Source: an uncultured Psychroserpens sp. (lineage in GTDB: Bacteria > Bacteroidota > Bacteroidia > Flavobacteriales > Flavobacteriaceae). From it: a DNA stretch of 64,000 nt. A program made the translations under genes and the position numbers. Below the pieces are notes generated by a model that made no database searches, was not told where the DNA came from, and saw only the letters and a program-made list of their open reading frames with translations. This document shows positions 1-8,928 of this stretch, piece by piece (the stretch's first letter is position 1; each line of letters begins with the position of its first letter). The stretch is from the NCBI RefSeq assembly GCF_947492715.1, contig NZ_CANLNS010000008.1, positions 1-64,000 on the forward strand, written 5' to 3'.

Positions 1-3000
1 TCATTCGAGCCAGGATCATTAGGATACACTAATGGCGGAACTGGAGCATGTGAGATTTCAGGATCAGTTCAAGGAGAGTTAAGTGGATCATACGATGAGT
101 GTGGTGGAACTTTATATGTAGATTGGACTTACACTGATGATTGTGACAGAACAATCACAGCTAAGAAAACAATCACAGTATTACCAGCGCCAATGGCTGA
201 ATTTGATGAAGTGGAAGACATGGAGATTTCATGTGAAGAAGCGAATTCATACGAAGCAGGATCATTAGGATACACTAATGGCGGAACTGGAGCATGTGAG
301 ATTTCAGGAGAAGTTCAAGGTGAGTTAAGTGGATCATACGATGAGTGTGGTGGAACACTTACAGTGAACTGGACTTACACAGATGATTGTCAGAGAACAA
401 TCGAAGCTAGTAAGACTATTACTGTATTACCAGCACCAATGGCTGAGTTTGATGAAGTGGAAGACATGGAGATTTCATGTGAAGAAGCAAATTCATTCGA
501 AGCAGGATCATTAGGATACACTAATGGTGGAACTGGAGCATGTGAGATTTCAGGATCAGTTCAAGGAGAATTAAGTGGATCATACGATGAGTGTGGTGGA
601 ACACTTTATATAGATTGGACTTACACTGATGATTGTGACAGAACAATCACAGCTAAGAAAACAATCACAGTATTACCAGCGCCAATGGCAGAGTTTGATG
701 AAGTAGAAGACATGGAGATTTCATGTGAAGAAGCGAATTCATACGAAGCAGGATCATTAGGATACACTAATGGCGGAACTGGAGCATGTGAGATTTCAGG
801 AGAAGTTCAAGGTGAGTTAAGTGGATCATACGATGAGTGTGGTGGAACGCTTACAGTAAACTGGACTTACACAGATGATTGTCAGAGAACAATCGAAGCA
901 AGTAAGACAATTACTGTATTACCAGCACCAATGGCAGAGTTTGATGAAGTAGAAGACATGGAGATTTCATGTGAAGAAGCAAATTCATTCGAGCCAGGAT
1001 CATTAGGATACACTAATGGCGGAACTGGAGCATGTGAGATTTCAGGAGAAGTTCAAGGAGAGTTAAGTGGATCATACGATGAGTGTGGTGGAACACTATA
1101 TATAGATTGGACTTACACTGATGATTGTGATAGAACAATCACAGCTAAGAAAACAATCACAGTATTACCAGCGCCAATGGCAGAGTTTAACGATGTACAA
1201 GATATTTCTATAGCTTGTGAGTTAGCTAGCCAATATGAAGTTAATCCATTAGGATACACTAATGGTGGAACTGGAGCATGTGAAATTTCTGGTGAAGTTG
1301 ATGGTGAATTAAGTGGAACATACGATGAGTGTGGTGGAACCTTATATGTAGATTGGACTTATACTGATGATTGTAATAGAACAATCACGGCAAGAAAAAC
1401 AATTACAGTTGAGCCAGCACCAATGGCGGAGTTTGATGAAGTAGAAGACATGGAGATTTCATGTGAAGAAGCAAATTCATTCGAAGCAGGATCATTAGGA
1501 TACACTAATGGAGGAACTGGAGCATGTGAGATTTCAGGAGAAGTTCAAGGAGAGTTAAGCGGATCATACGATGAGTGTGGTGGAGAGCTTTATGTAGATT
1601 GGACTTACACTGATGATTGTGACAGAACAATCACAGCTAAGAAAATGATCACAGTATTACCAGCACCAATGGCTGAATTTGATGAAGTAGAAGACATGGA
1701 AGTTACATGTGAAGAAGCTGCATCTGTACAGGCAGGATCATTAGGATACACTAATGGCGGAACTGGAGCATGTGAGATTTCAGGATCAGTAGAAGGAGAG
1801 TTAAGTGGATCATACGATGAGTGTGGTGGAACACTTACAGTGAACTGGACTTACACAGATGATTGTCAGAGAACAATCGAAGCTAGTAAGACTATTACTG
1901 TATTACCAGCACCAATGGCTGAATTTGATGAAGTAGAAGACATGGAAGTTTCATGTGAAGAAGCGAATTCATACGAAGCAGGATCATTAGGATACACTAA
2001 TGGTGGAACTGGAGCATGTGAGATTTCAGGAGAAGTTCAAGGTGAGTTAAGTGGATCATACGATGAGTGTGGTGGAACACTTACAGTGAACTGGACTTAC
2101 ATAGATGATTGTCAAAGAACAATCCACGCAAGTAAGACAATCACAGTATTACCAGCACCAATGGCAGAGTTTGATGAAGTAGAAGACATGGAGATTTCAT
2201 GTGAAGAAGCAAATTCATTCGAGCCAGGATCATTAGGATACACTAATGGCGGAACTGGAGCATGTGAGATTTCAGGAGAAGTTCAAGGAGAATTAAGTGG
2301 ATCATACGATGAGTGTGGTGGACAGTTAGAAGTTGATTGGACTTATACTGATGATTGTGATAGAACAATCACAGCTAAGAAAACAATCACAGTATTACCA
2401 GCACCAATGGCTGAATTTGATGAAGTAGAAGACATGGAAGTTACATGTGAAGAAGCTGCATCTGTTCAGGCAGGATCATTAGGATACACTAATGGAGGAA
2501 CTGGGGCATGTGAGATTTCAGGATCAGTAGAAGGAGAGTTAAGTGGATCATACGATGAGTGTGGTGGAACACTTACAGTGAACTGGACTTACACAGATGA
2601 TTGTAATAGAACAATCACTGCAAGTAAGACGATCACAGTATTACCTGCACCAGCTGCAGAATTTAATGACCCAGGAGAAATGGAAATTTCTTGTACTGAA
2701 GCATTAGATTTTGAATCAACTCCATTAGGATACACTAACGGAGAGACTGGAGCATGTGAGATTTCAGGAGAAGTAGATGGAACAGTAATTGGAGATTACA
2801 CTACATGTGGAGGATTCATATATGTTGACTATACATTTACTGATGATTGTGGTAGAAAAATTACTGCTAAGAAAGTAATTACTGTATTACCTGCAGAAGA
2901 AGCTGAATTTGATGAAGTAGAAGACATGGAAATTTCATGTGAAGAAGCTGAAACATTTGAAGCTGGATCATTAGGATACACTAATGGAGGTAGAAGTACA

Positions 3001-3390
3001 TGTAGAATTGAAGGATCAGTAGAAGGTGAGTTAAGTGGATCATACGATGAGTGTGGTGGAACACTTACTGCTAACTGGACGTATACTGACGAATGTGATA
3101 GAACAATCACTGCTAGTAAGACTATTACAGTATTACCAGCGCCAATAGCTGAGTTTGATGAAGTAGAAGACATGGAGATTTCATGTGAAGACGTAGATTC
3201 ATTCGAAGGCGGATCATTATCTTATAATAATGGTGCAACTGGAGCATGTGAGATTTCTGGATCAGTACAAGGAGTACCGCAACCTTTCGAAGGTAGCTGT
3301 GGATCTTTCGAGGTAGATTATACATTTACTGATGAGTGTGGACGTACAATAACAGCTAAGAAAACTGTAACTGTTATTGATAACGAAGCA
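1..3390 (+). repeat. Tandem array of 246-bp coding repeats
   Basis: One partial plus thirteen complete 246-bp units without any indel between start points 193 and 3145. Units fall into sequence classes: an A type (TLTVNW...QRTIEASK), a B type (YIDW or YVDW...DRTITAKK), a D type beginning VTCEEAASVQ, and divergent units at 1177, 2653, 2899 and 3145. The classes recur in blocks such as A-B-A-B, so duplication also happened in units of 492 bp. The most distal copies are the most diverged, and the central ones are nearly identical at the DNA level. Confidence 0.95.
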
Positions 3391-5490
3391 CCAGCTCCTA
3401 CAGGAGTTTGTGATAATGAAACGATGACAATTGAAGGTTGTCCTGCAACTGCTGAAATCTCTTTACAAATTGGAGATGAAATTAGTATTGCAGATAGAGA
3501 CTGGACAGTTGGAGGAATTTCAATTGAAGAACTTAACGGTACATTAGCGCCATGTTTCACAGATAACTGTGCAGCAACAAGTGATTTAACTTTCAGAGTA
3601 ATCGGAAAAGATGCTGAAAGAAAAGATTGCTACGCTACACTTACTGTTACTTTTGAAGTAGAAGATACATGTGAAAACGTATCTGAGCCATTTACTTGTA
3701 CATTTATTGTAGAAGATACAACGGCACCTACATTCAATGAAGAGTTGCCAGGTGATATTGCTATCGAGTGTGGAGAGGAAATCCCTGCTGCACCAGTATT
3801 AACTGCAAGTGATGACTGTTCTGATGCTACTGTGGATTATGATCCAGGTAACTTTAGAAGAGAGTGTAAAGCTGATGACGCTAGTAACCATACATTATGG
3901 ATTGCTAATAACGGTGGGTTAGATGCATCTAACAGAAACTGGACATCAACTAGTACATCATCATTTGTACAATACTCAAATGGTACTGCTAAATTGACAG
4001 GAACAGTTGCTAACGTGAACAATGCTAATCAAATTTTCGAATTTGTTGCATGGTTTAAAGATGCTAGCACATACGAAGAGTGGACATCTATTCCTAATGC
4101 AGCGTCTCCAACAGGTTTCCGTCAAGCTAAACTAGACGCAGGAACTTCTAATGGAGCAACATTAGCAGATGCACAAACTTGGACTTATTACCTAATGGAT
4201 GAATCTAAAGACAATAAGCTAGTTGGACAAGGCGATTACGCTGGAGTAGAGTTATCTCTATCTCATAACCCAACGAACTTAAGATATGGATTACAATATG
4301 GTGAGAAAGCTAGTTTACAAAGTAACGGATTAGGAGTGTCAACTTGGATTAAGATTCAAGGAGATTACAACGGAAACAGTTTCAATAGTAATGGTGATTT
4401 CAATATCGCATTATCTGATTGTGTTGAAGATCCTAATTTTGATCTTGAAGGACAATGTGATGCTACTATAGTACGTACTTGGACTGCTACTGATGCTTGT
4501 GGAAATGAAACTGTTCATACACAAACAATCACGATCAGTGACAATACGCCACCAGTAGTTGAGTGTCCAGAAGATGTAGATTTCGGTTATGTTACTGAAA
4601 CTCCATCAGGATTTGCTGACAAAGCACCTTATACTGATAACTGTGGTACTTCTGGTCAGACACAAGTGTTCACCGATAGTGAAACTACTGTGACTCCAGG
4701 AGATGTTACTCAAGTAAGTACTGAGTTTAGATTTATATTCCAAGCAGGTTACATCTTAACATTTGGAGATGCACCAATAGGAAATGTAAACGACGCTCCG
4801 TATTATCAAGGATATGTTACTGATCTTAACGGGGTTCTATTACCTCAATACGGAAACTTTGAGTTAATATTCTTCTTCAATGGATTATTCCAAGACTATA
4901 GTATAGTTCAGAATGGTGAAGAAGTTGGATATGGACCAATGATTGATGGATTACCATCTTGTAACTCTGCAGATTGGTATGTAGAAAGTGTTAACGGTCA
5001 CAACAAAGCATTAACTGTTGAGTGTGGTCAGTACGAATCTACAACTGAGTACTCATTTACACGTACATTCTACGCAGTAGATGAATGTGGAAACGAAGGT
5101 GAGTGTTCTGTAGAATACACTTGGACATCTGCTTCAAATGTATCTAGAAACGGAGAAGCTGAAGAAGGATTTGAATTCTATCCAACGAATAGAGATCCTG
5201 AGGCTAGAGTTGCTCATGATGTAACTGTAGACTTTAAGGCTTATCCAGTGCCATTTGATAAGGAAGTGAACATTTCATACTCATTTGAGTTTGATACTAA
5301 TGTAACTATCGAATTATTTGATACTAAAGGTTTATTAATCTTAAGTGAAACAAATGATAGATATGTTACAGGTTCTAAAGACAAGACTACTTTTGACTTG
5401 TCAAGAATCTCGAACCAAATGTTCTATGTTAAGTTAACTACAAGTCAAGGATCAGTTACTAAGAAGATCGTATCTTCAGGTAAGAAGTAA
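1..5490 (+). CDS. Giant repetitive secreted adhesin-like protein, T9SS type A tail (5'-partial)
   Basis: The reading frame is open from the first base, so the gene starts upstream of the window; 1829 residues are visible. Residues 1-64 end a partial repeat. Thirteen full units of 82 residues follow, starting at bases 193, 439, 685 and every 246 bases to 3145. Each typical unit has four Cys (contexts ISCEEA, GACEIS, DECGG, DDC) and a C-terminal strand like TITVLPAP, as in HYR/Ig-like beta sandwiches. After the array come HYR-like domains (APTFNEELPGDIAIECG; TPPVVECPEDV), two of them split by long insertions. The last ~85 residues (from about base 5233, YPVPF...NQMFYVKL...KKIV) form a T9SS type A sorting domain. 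Expected to be secreted and anchored on the cell surface as an adhesin. Ligand unknown. The rho-independent hairpin at 5531 ends it. Confidence 0.9.
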   Translation, partial: SFEPGSLGYTNGGTGACEISGSVQGELSGSYDECGGTLYVDWTYTDDCDRTITAKKTITVLPAPMAEFDEVEDMEISCEEANSYEAGSLGYTNGGTGACEISGEVQGELSGSYDECGGTLTVNWTYTDDCQRTIEASKTITVLPAPMAEFDEVEDMEISCEEANSFEAGSLGYTNGGTGACEISGSVQGELSGSYDECGGTLYIDWTYTDDCDRTITAKKTITVLPAPMAEFDEVEDMEISCEEANSYEAGSLGYTNGGTGACEISGEVQGELSGSYDECGGTLTVNWTYTDDCQRTIEASKTITVLPAPMAEFDEVEDMEISCEEANSFEPGSLGYTNGGTGACEISGEVQGELSGSYDECGGTLYIDWTYTDDCDRTITAKKTITVLPAPMAEFNDVQDISIACELASQYEVNPLGYTNGGTGACEISGEVDGELSGTYDECGGTLYVDWTYTDDCNRTITARKTITVEPAPMAEFDEVEDMEISCEEANSFEAGSLGYTNGGTGACEISGEVQGELSGSYDECGGELYVDWTYTDDCDRTITAKKMITVLPAPMAEFDEVEDMEVTCEEAASVQAGSLGYTNGGTGACEISGSVEGELSGSYDECGGTLTVNWTYTDDCQRTIEASKTITVLPAPMAEFDEVEDMEVSCEEANSYEAGSLGYTNGGTGACEISGEVQGELSGSYDECGGTLTVNWTYIDDCQRTIHASKTITVLPAPMAEFDEVEDMEISCEEANSFEPGSLGYTNGGTGACEISGEVQGELSGSYDECGGQLEVDWTYTDDCDRTITAKKTITVLPAPMAEFDEVEDMEVTCEEAASVQAGSLGYTNGGTGACEISGSVEGELSGSYDECGGTLTVNWTYTDDCNRTITASKTITVLPAPAAEFNDPGEMEISCTEALDFESTPLGYTNGETGACEISGEVDGTVIGDYTTCGGFIYVDYTFTDDCGRKITAKKVITVLPAEEAEFDEVEDMEISCEEAETFEAGSLGYTNGGRSTCRIEGSVEGELSGSYDECGGTLTANWTYTDECDRTITASKTITVLPAPIAEFDEVEDMEISCEDVDSFEGGSLSYNNGATGACEISGSVQGVPQPFEGSCGSFEVDYTFTDECGRTITAKKTVTVIDNEAPAPTGVCDNETMTIEGCPATAEISLQIGDEISIADRDWTVGGISIEELNGTLAPCFTDNCAATSDLTFRVIGKDAERKDCYATLTVTFEVEDTCENVSEPFTCTFIVEDTTAPTFNEELPGDIAIECGEEIPAAPVLTASDDCSDATVDYDPGNFRRECKADDASNHTLWIANNGGLDASNRNWTSTSTSSFVQYSNGTAKLTGTVANVNNANQIFEFVAWFKDASTYEEWTSIPNAASPTGFRQAKLDAGTSNGATLADAQTWTYYLMDESKDNKLVGQGDYAGVELSLSHNPTNLRYGLQYGEKASLQSNGLGVSTWIKIQGDYNGNSFNSNGDFNIALSDCVEDPNFDLEGQCDATIVRTWTATDACGNETVHTQTITISDNTPPVVECPEDVDFGYVTETPSGFADKAPYTDNCGTSGQTQVFTDSETTVTPGDVTQVSTEFRFIFQAGYILTFGDAPIGNVNDAPYYQGYVTDLNGVLLPQYGNFELIFFFNGLFQDYSIVQNGEEVGYGPMIDGLPSCNSADWYVESVNGHNKALTVECGQYESTTEYSFTRTFYAVDECGNEGECSVEYTWTSASNVSRNGEAEEGFEFYPTNRDPEARVAHDVTVDFKAYPVPFDKEVNISYSFEFDTNVTIELFDTKGLLILSETNDRYVTGSKDKTTFDLSRISNQMFYVKLTTSQGSVTKKIVSSGKK

Positions 5491-5530
5491 ATTGATAAAT
5501 AATTAGGGAAATTCCCTAAGGGTAAATATT

Positions 5531-5562
5531 AAAGGCAGCTATTTTATAGCTGCCTTTTTTTG
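5531..5562 (+). terminator. Rho-independent terminator of the adhesin gene
   Basis: A 10-bp stem (AAGGCAGCTA / TAGCTGCCTT) with a 5-base loop is followed by a T run, 41 bases after the adhesin stop codon. Confidence 0.85.
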
Positions 5563-5671
5563 TTTAATACTTTTGCATTTAAAGTATATTTCTAATTCCA
5601 TAATAGAGGTATAGTTTAAGAATAAAATATCAGGTGTTTATTGAGAAGAAAAATAATAATAACCATACAGG

Positions 5672-6037
5672 TTATACTGTTAGCGTTTGAGCCCAAGTAA
5701 TGGCTTCGGGTAAGGTGTCAAATATTTCAAAAGGTTTACTAAGAAACAACTTCTCAATTTGCGCAGTGCTTTTTGCCATAAAGTTTTTTGAAACGACACA
5801 AAAGCCAACAAGGTTAGGAATCTTTGAGGTTTCCTTATAAATTGCGGGATCTACAGAATATGAATTTATTCTATGAGTAATATAAACAAATGCCTTGTTT
5901 TTGTAGTAATTATCAGCAATGTCTGTCAATACAGAATTATGTTCGACAGTAATATTTACGCCAGTATTTACCGTAACTACCATATAGTTATCGTAAATAT
6001 AAACGTCGCAAAAATCAAGTTTAATTCTGTCTGTCAT
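5672..6037 (-). CDS. Small soluble protein, possibly STAS/SpoIIAA-like
   Basis: A 121-residue protein with no signal peptide or membrane segment. The N-terminal half is strand-rich (KLDFCDVYIYDNYMVV...) and the C-terminal half has two likely helices ending in EAITWAQTL. The length, the alternating strand/helix pattern and the closing 'EAITWA' helix resemble flavobacterial proteins with a SpoIIAA/STAS-like fold, but no diagnostic residue confirms this. It lies downstream of clpC on the same strand, separated by a terminator, so it is probably transcribed alone. It could equally be an unrelated lineage-specific protein. Confidence 0.6.
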   Translation of the reverse strand: MTDRIKLDFCDVYIYDNYMVVTVNTGVNITVEHNSVLTDIADNYYKNKAFVYITHRINSYSVDPAIYKETSKIPNLVGFCVVSKNFMAKSTAQIEKLFLSKPFEIFDTLPEAITWAQTLTV

Positions 6038-6070
6038 ATTCTAAAGTTAATCATTCTAAAAATTTGAAAC

Positions 6071-6103
6071 AAAAAAAAGCCTCTTTATTTAAAGAGGCTT
6101 TTT
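6071..6103 (-). terminator. Terminator of clpC
   Basis: The stem AAGCCTCTTT/AAAGAGGCTT with a 4-base loop lies just after the clpC stop. On the minus strand it is followed by eight T, typical of rho-independent termination. Confidence 0.85.
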
Positions 6104-6121
6104 ATAGAAAGTTACTTGAGA

Positions 6122-8689
6122 TTATGACTCTTGTTGTTTTTCAGACTTCTCAATTTTAATAGTTAATTCATCAGACTTTGTATCTAAATCCATAGTAATT
6201 GTATCGCCTTCATGTAATTGAGAATTAATAATTTCCTCAGCTAAAGCGTCTTCAATATACTTTTGTATCGCTCTTTTAAGTGGCCTTGCACCATAATCCT
6301 TGTCAAAGCCTTTTTCAGCAATATAATCTTTTGCTTTCTTGCTTAACTTTAGTCTATATCCTAGATCTTTTATACGTTTAATGAGGTGAGCCAATTCGAT
6401 ATCAATGATTTTATTAATGTCTTCTCTGTCTAGAGCATTAAACACCATGACATCATCAATTCTATTTAGGAATTCGGGAGCAAATGCCTTTTTGAGTGCA
6501 TTTTCAATAATACTCCTTGAATTGTCATTAGCCTGAGCTGTTTTAGCCGCAGTACCGAAACCAACACCTTGACCAAAATCTTTTAATTTCCTCGCACCAA
6601 TGTTTGACGTCATTATAATGATTGTATTTCTAAAATCGATTTTTCGACCTAAACTATCTGTTAAGTAGCCATCATCTAGAACCTGTAAAAGCATATTAAA
6701 CACATCTGGATGTGCTTTTTCAATTTCATCCAATAAGATTACCGCATACGGCTTTCTTCTTACTTTTTCCGTTAACTGTCCGCCTTCCTCATATCCTACA
6801 TAGCCTGGAGGAGCTCCAATTAACCTTGAAATAGCAAATTTCTCCATGTATTCGCTCATATCAATTCTAACAAGTGCTTCTTCACTGTCAAATAGTTCTC
6901 GAGCCAATACTTTAGCTAACTGTGTTTTACCAACACCGGTTTGTCCCAAAAATATAAATGAACCAATTGGCTTATTTGGATCTTTAAGTCCAGCACGATT
7001 ACGCTGAATAGCTTTTACAACCTTTGCAACGGCTTCGTCTTGACCAATAACTTTCCCTTTTATAAGTTCAGGTAATTGAGCTAATTTGTTACTTTCTGTT
7101 TGGGCGATTCTGTTAACCGGAATACCTGTCATCATTGAAACAACATCTGCAACATTATCTTCTGTAACGAGTTCTCTATGTTGTTTAGTTTCTTCTTGCC
7201 ATTTTTCTTGAGCAATTGCTAAGTCTTTTTCAAGGCGTTTTTCATCGTCTCTAAGTTTTGCTGCCTCTTCATATTTTTGTTTTTTAACAACTTTGTTCTT
7301 AGTTTCCTTGACTTCTTCTAACTTTTTTTCTAGCTCTATAATTTGATCAGGAACATTTATGTTAGTAATATGAACACGTGAGCCGGCTTCATCTAAAGCA
7401 TCTATCGCTTTGTCTGGAAGAAAGCGTTCGGTCATATATCTATTGGTTAATTTAACGCAAGCCTCAATAGCTTCTGGCGTATAATCAACATTATGATGCT
7501 CTTCATATTTACCTTTTATATTATTTAATATCTCAATTGTTTCTTCTACGGTTGTTGGTTCTACAATGACCTTTTGGAAACGACGCTCTAGAGCTCCATC
7601 TTTTTCTATATACTGTCTGTATTCGTCTAAGGTTGTTGCTCCAATACATTGGATTTCACCTCTTGCTAAAGCAGGCTTAAACATATTTGATGCGTCCAAA
7701 CTACCTGTTGCACCTCCTGCACCAACGATTGTATGAATTTCATCTATAAAGAGAATAATGTCATCATTCTTCTCTAATTCGTTCATTACAGCCTTCATGC
7801 GTTCTTCAAATTGACCTCGATATTTTGTTCCAGCCACTAAACTTGCTAAATCTAAAGTAACAACACGTTTATTAAACAGTATTCTTGAAACTTTTCTTTT
7901 CACTATTCTAAGGGCTAGACCTTCAGCAATTGCCGACTTACCAACACCGGGTTCTCCTATCAATAAAGGATTGTTCTTTTTACGTCTACTCAAAATTTGG
8001 GAGACACGTTGTATTTCCTTTTCTCTTCCTACAACGGGATCAAGTTTACCTTCTTCTGCTAGAACTGTAAGGTCTCTTCCAAAGTTATCCAAAACTGGGG
8101 TTTTAGACTTTTTAGTTGATTTAGCCGAAGATTGTCCAAAAGGGTTCTCTTTAGCAGCCTCGTCTTCATTAGGCTCGTCATCAGAGAACGACTCAGATTT
8201 TGGAAGATCTATATAATCATCATCATTTGTAATCATAAATTTGAATTGTTCTTTTACATTATCATAATCTACCTTTAACTTATTCAAAAGTTTTGTGGTA
8301 GGGTCGTTTTCATTTCTTAAAATGCACAATAATAAATGTGCGGTATTAATAGATGTACTCTGAAATAATTTAGCTTCTAAAAAAGTTGTTTTCAGAGCGC
8401 GTTCTGCTTGTCTTGTTAGATGTAAGTTCTTCTTTTCGTTCGAAGCAGTCGTGATATTGGGATTGGCAGGGCTTAAAATTTCAACCTTTCTTCTTAAATG
8501 ATTGAGGTCAATATCCAACGCATTTAATATATCAATAGCTTTGCCATTACCATCACGAAGAAGTCCCAGCATTAAATGCTCGGTACCTATAAAATCATGA
8601 CCTAAACGTAAAGCTTCTTCTTTGCTGTACGCAATTACATCCTTAACTCTTGGGGAAAAATTATCGTCCATAGTAATCTCTTTCTGCAT
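6122..8689 (-). CDS. clpC: ATP-dependent Clp protease ATP-binding subunit ClpC
   Basis: An 855-residue Hsp100 unfoldase that feeds substrates to ClpP. Two N-terminal Clp_N repeats (about 1-155) precede an acidic linker (about 165-190). AAA+ domain 1 has Walker A GEPGVGKSA near 246. A coiled M-domain with a UVR-like helix (KYEEAAKLRDDEKRLEK, about 473) follows. AAA+ domain 2 has Walker A GQTGVGKTQ near 581 and Walker B VILLDEIEKAHPD. The C-terminal D2-small domain carries GFDKDYGARPLKRAIQ. Length and order fit ClpC rather than ClpB, because the middle domain is short. The gene is monocistronic: divergent from gyrA upstream and followed by a terminator. Confidence 0.95.
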   Translation of the reverse strand: MQKEITMDDNFSPRVKDVIAYSKEEALRLGHDFIGTEHLMLGLLRDGNGKAIDILNALDIDLNHLRRKVEILSPANPNITTASNEKKNLHLTRQAERALKTTFLEAKLFQSTSINTAHLLLCILRNENDPTTKLLNKLKVDYDNVKEQFKFMITNDDDYIDLPKSESFSDDEPNEDEAAKENPFGQSSAKSTKKSKTPVLDNFGRDLTVLAEEGKLDPVVGREKEIQRVSQILSRRKKNNPLLIGEPGVGKSAIAEGLALRIVKRKVSRILFNKRVVTLDLASLVAGTKYRGQFEERMKAVMNELEKNDDIILFIDEIHTIVGAGGATGSLDASNMFKPALARGEIQCIGATTLDEYRQYIEKDGALERRFQKVIVEPTTVEETIEILNNIKGKYEEHHNVDYTPEAIEACVKLTNRYMTERFLPDKAIDALDEAGSRVHITNINVPDQIIELEKKLEEVKETKNKVVKKQKYEEAAKLRDDEKRLEKDLAIAQEKWQEETKQHRELVTEDNVADVVSMMTGIPVNRIAQTESNKLAQLPELIKGKVIGQDEAVAKVVKAIQRNRAGLKDPNKPIGSFIFLGQTGVGKTQLAKVLARELFDSEEALVRIDMSEYMEKFAISRLIGAPPGYVGYEEGGQLTEKVRRKPYAVILLDEIEKAHPDVFNMLLQVLDDGYLTDSLGRKIDFRNTIIIMTSNIGARKLKDFGQGVGFGTAAKTAQANDNSRSIIENALKKAFAPEFLNRIDDVMVFNALDREDINKIIDIELAHLIKRIKDLGYRLKLSKKAKDYIAEKGFDKDYGARPLKRAIQKYIEDALAEEIINSQLHEGDTITMDLDTKSDELTIKIEKSEKQQES

Positions 8690-8928
8690 TAAAAATAATA
8701 AAATCTACCTATAAAAGGGCAAAAACTATACCTTAAATATAGTAGTAGTACTAATAGAGTGAAAAAACTTTACAAATTCAAAGTATTTAACAAGATACTT
8801 ATTAAAAATCGAGCTTAAATTTGTTAATAAATAGTTCTAAATTTTGACTTTATAAGTCGCCCAAACACTATGAAAATCGTTATCTTAGCACGATTTGAAA
8901 ACCTACAAAAATCTAATTTATATAATAT

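Noticed and set aside
1-3390. Regular repeats as a CRISPR array
   Set aside because: The period is 246 bases, fully coding in one frame, without short spacers; it is a protein repeat.
2829-4022. Minus-strand reading frames of 60-114 codons opposite the adhesin
   Set aside because: They arise from the repetitive codon use of the adhesin and have no start signals or protein-like composition.
8881-8888. TATCTTAG as gyrA -7 box
   Set aside because: It deviates from TAnnTTTG and has no TTG at the right distance.
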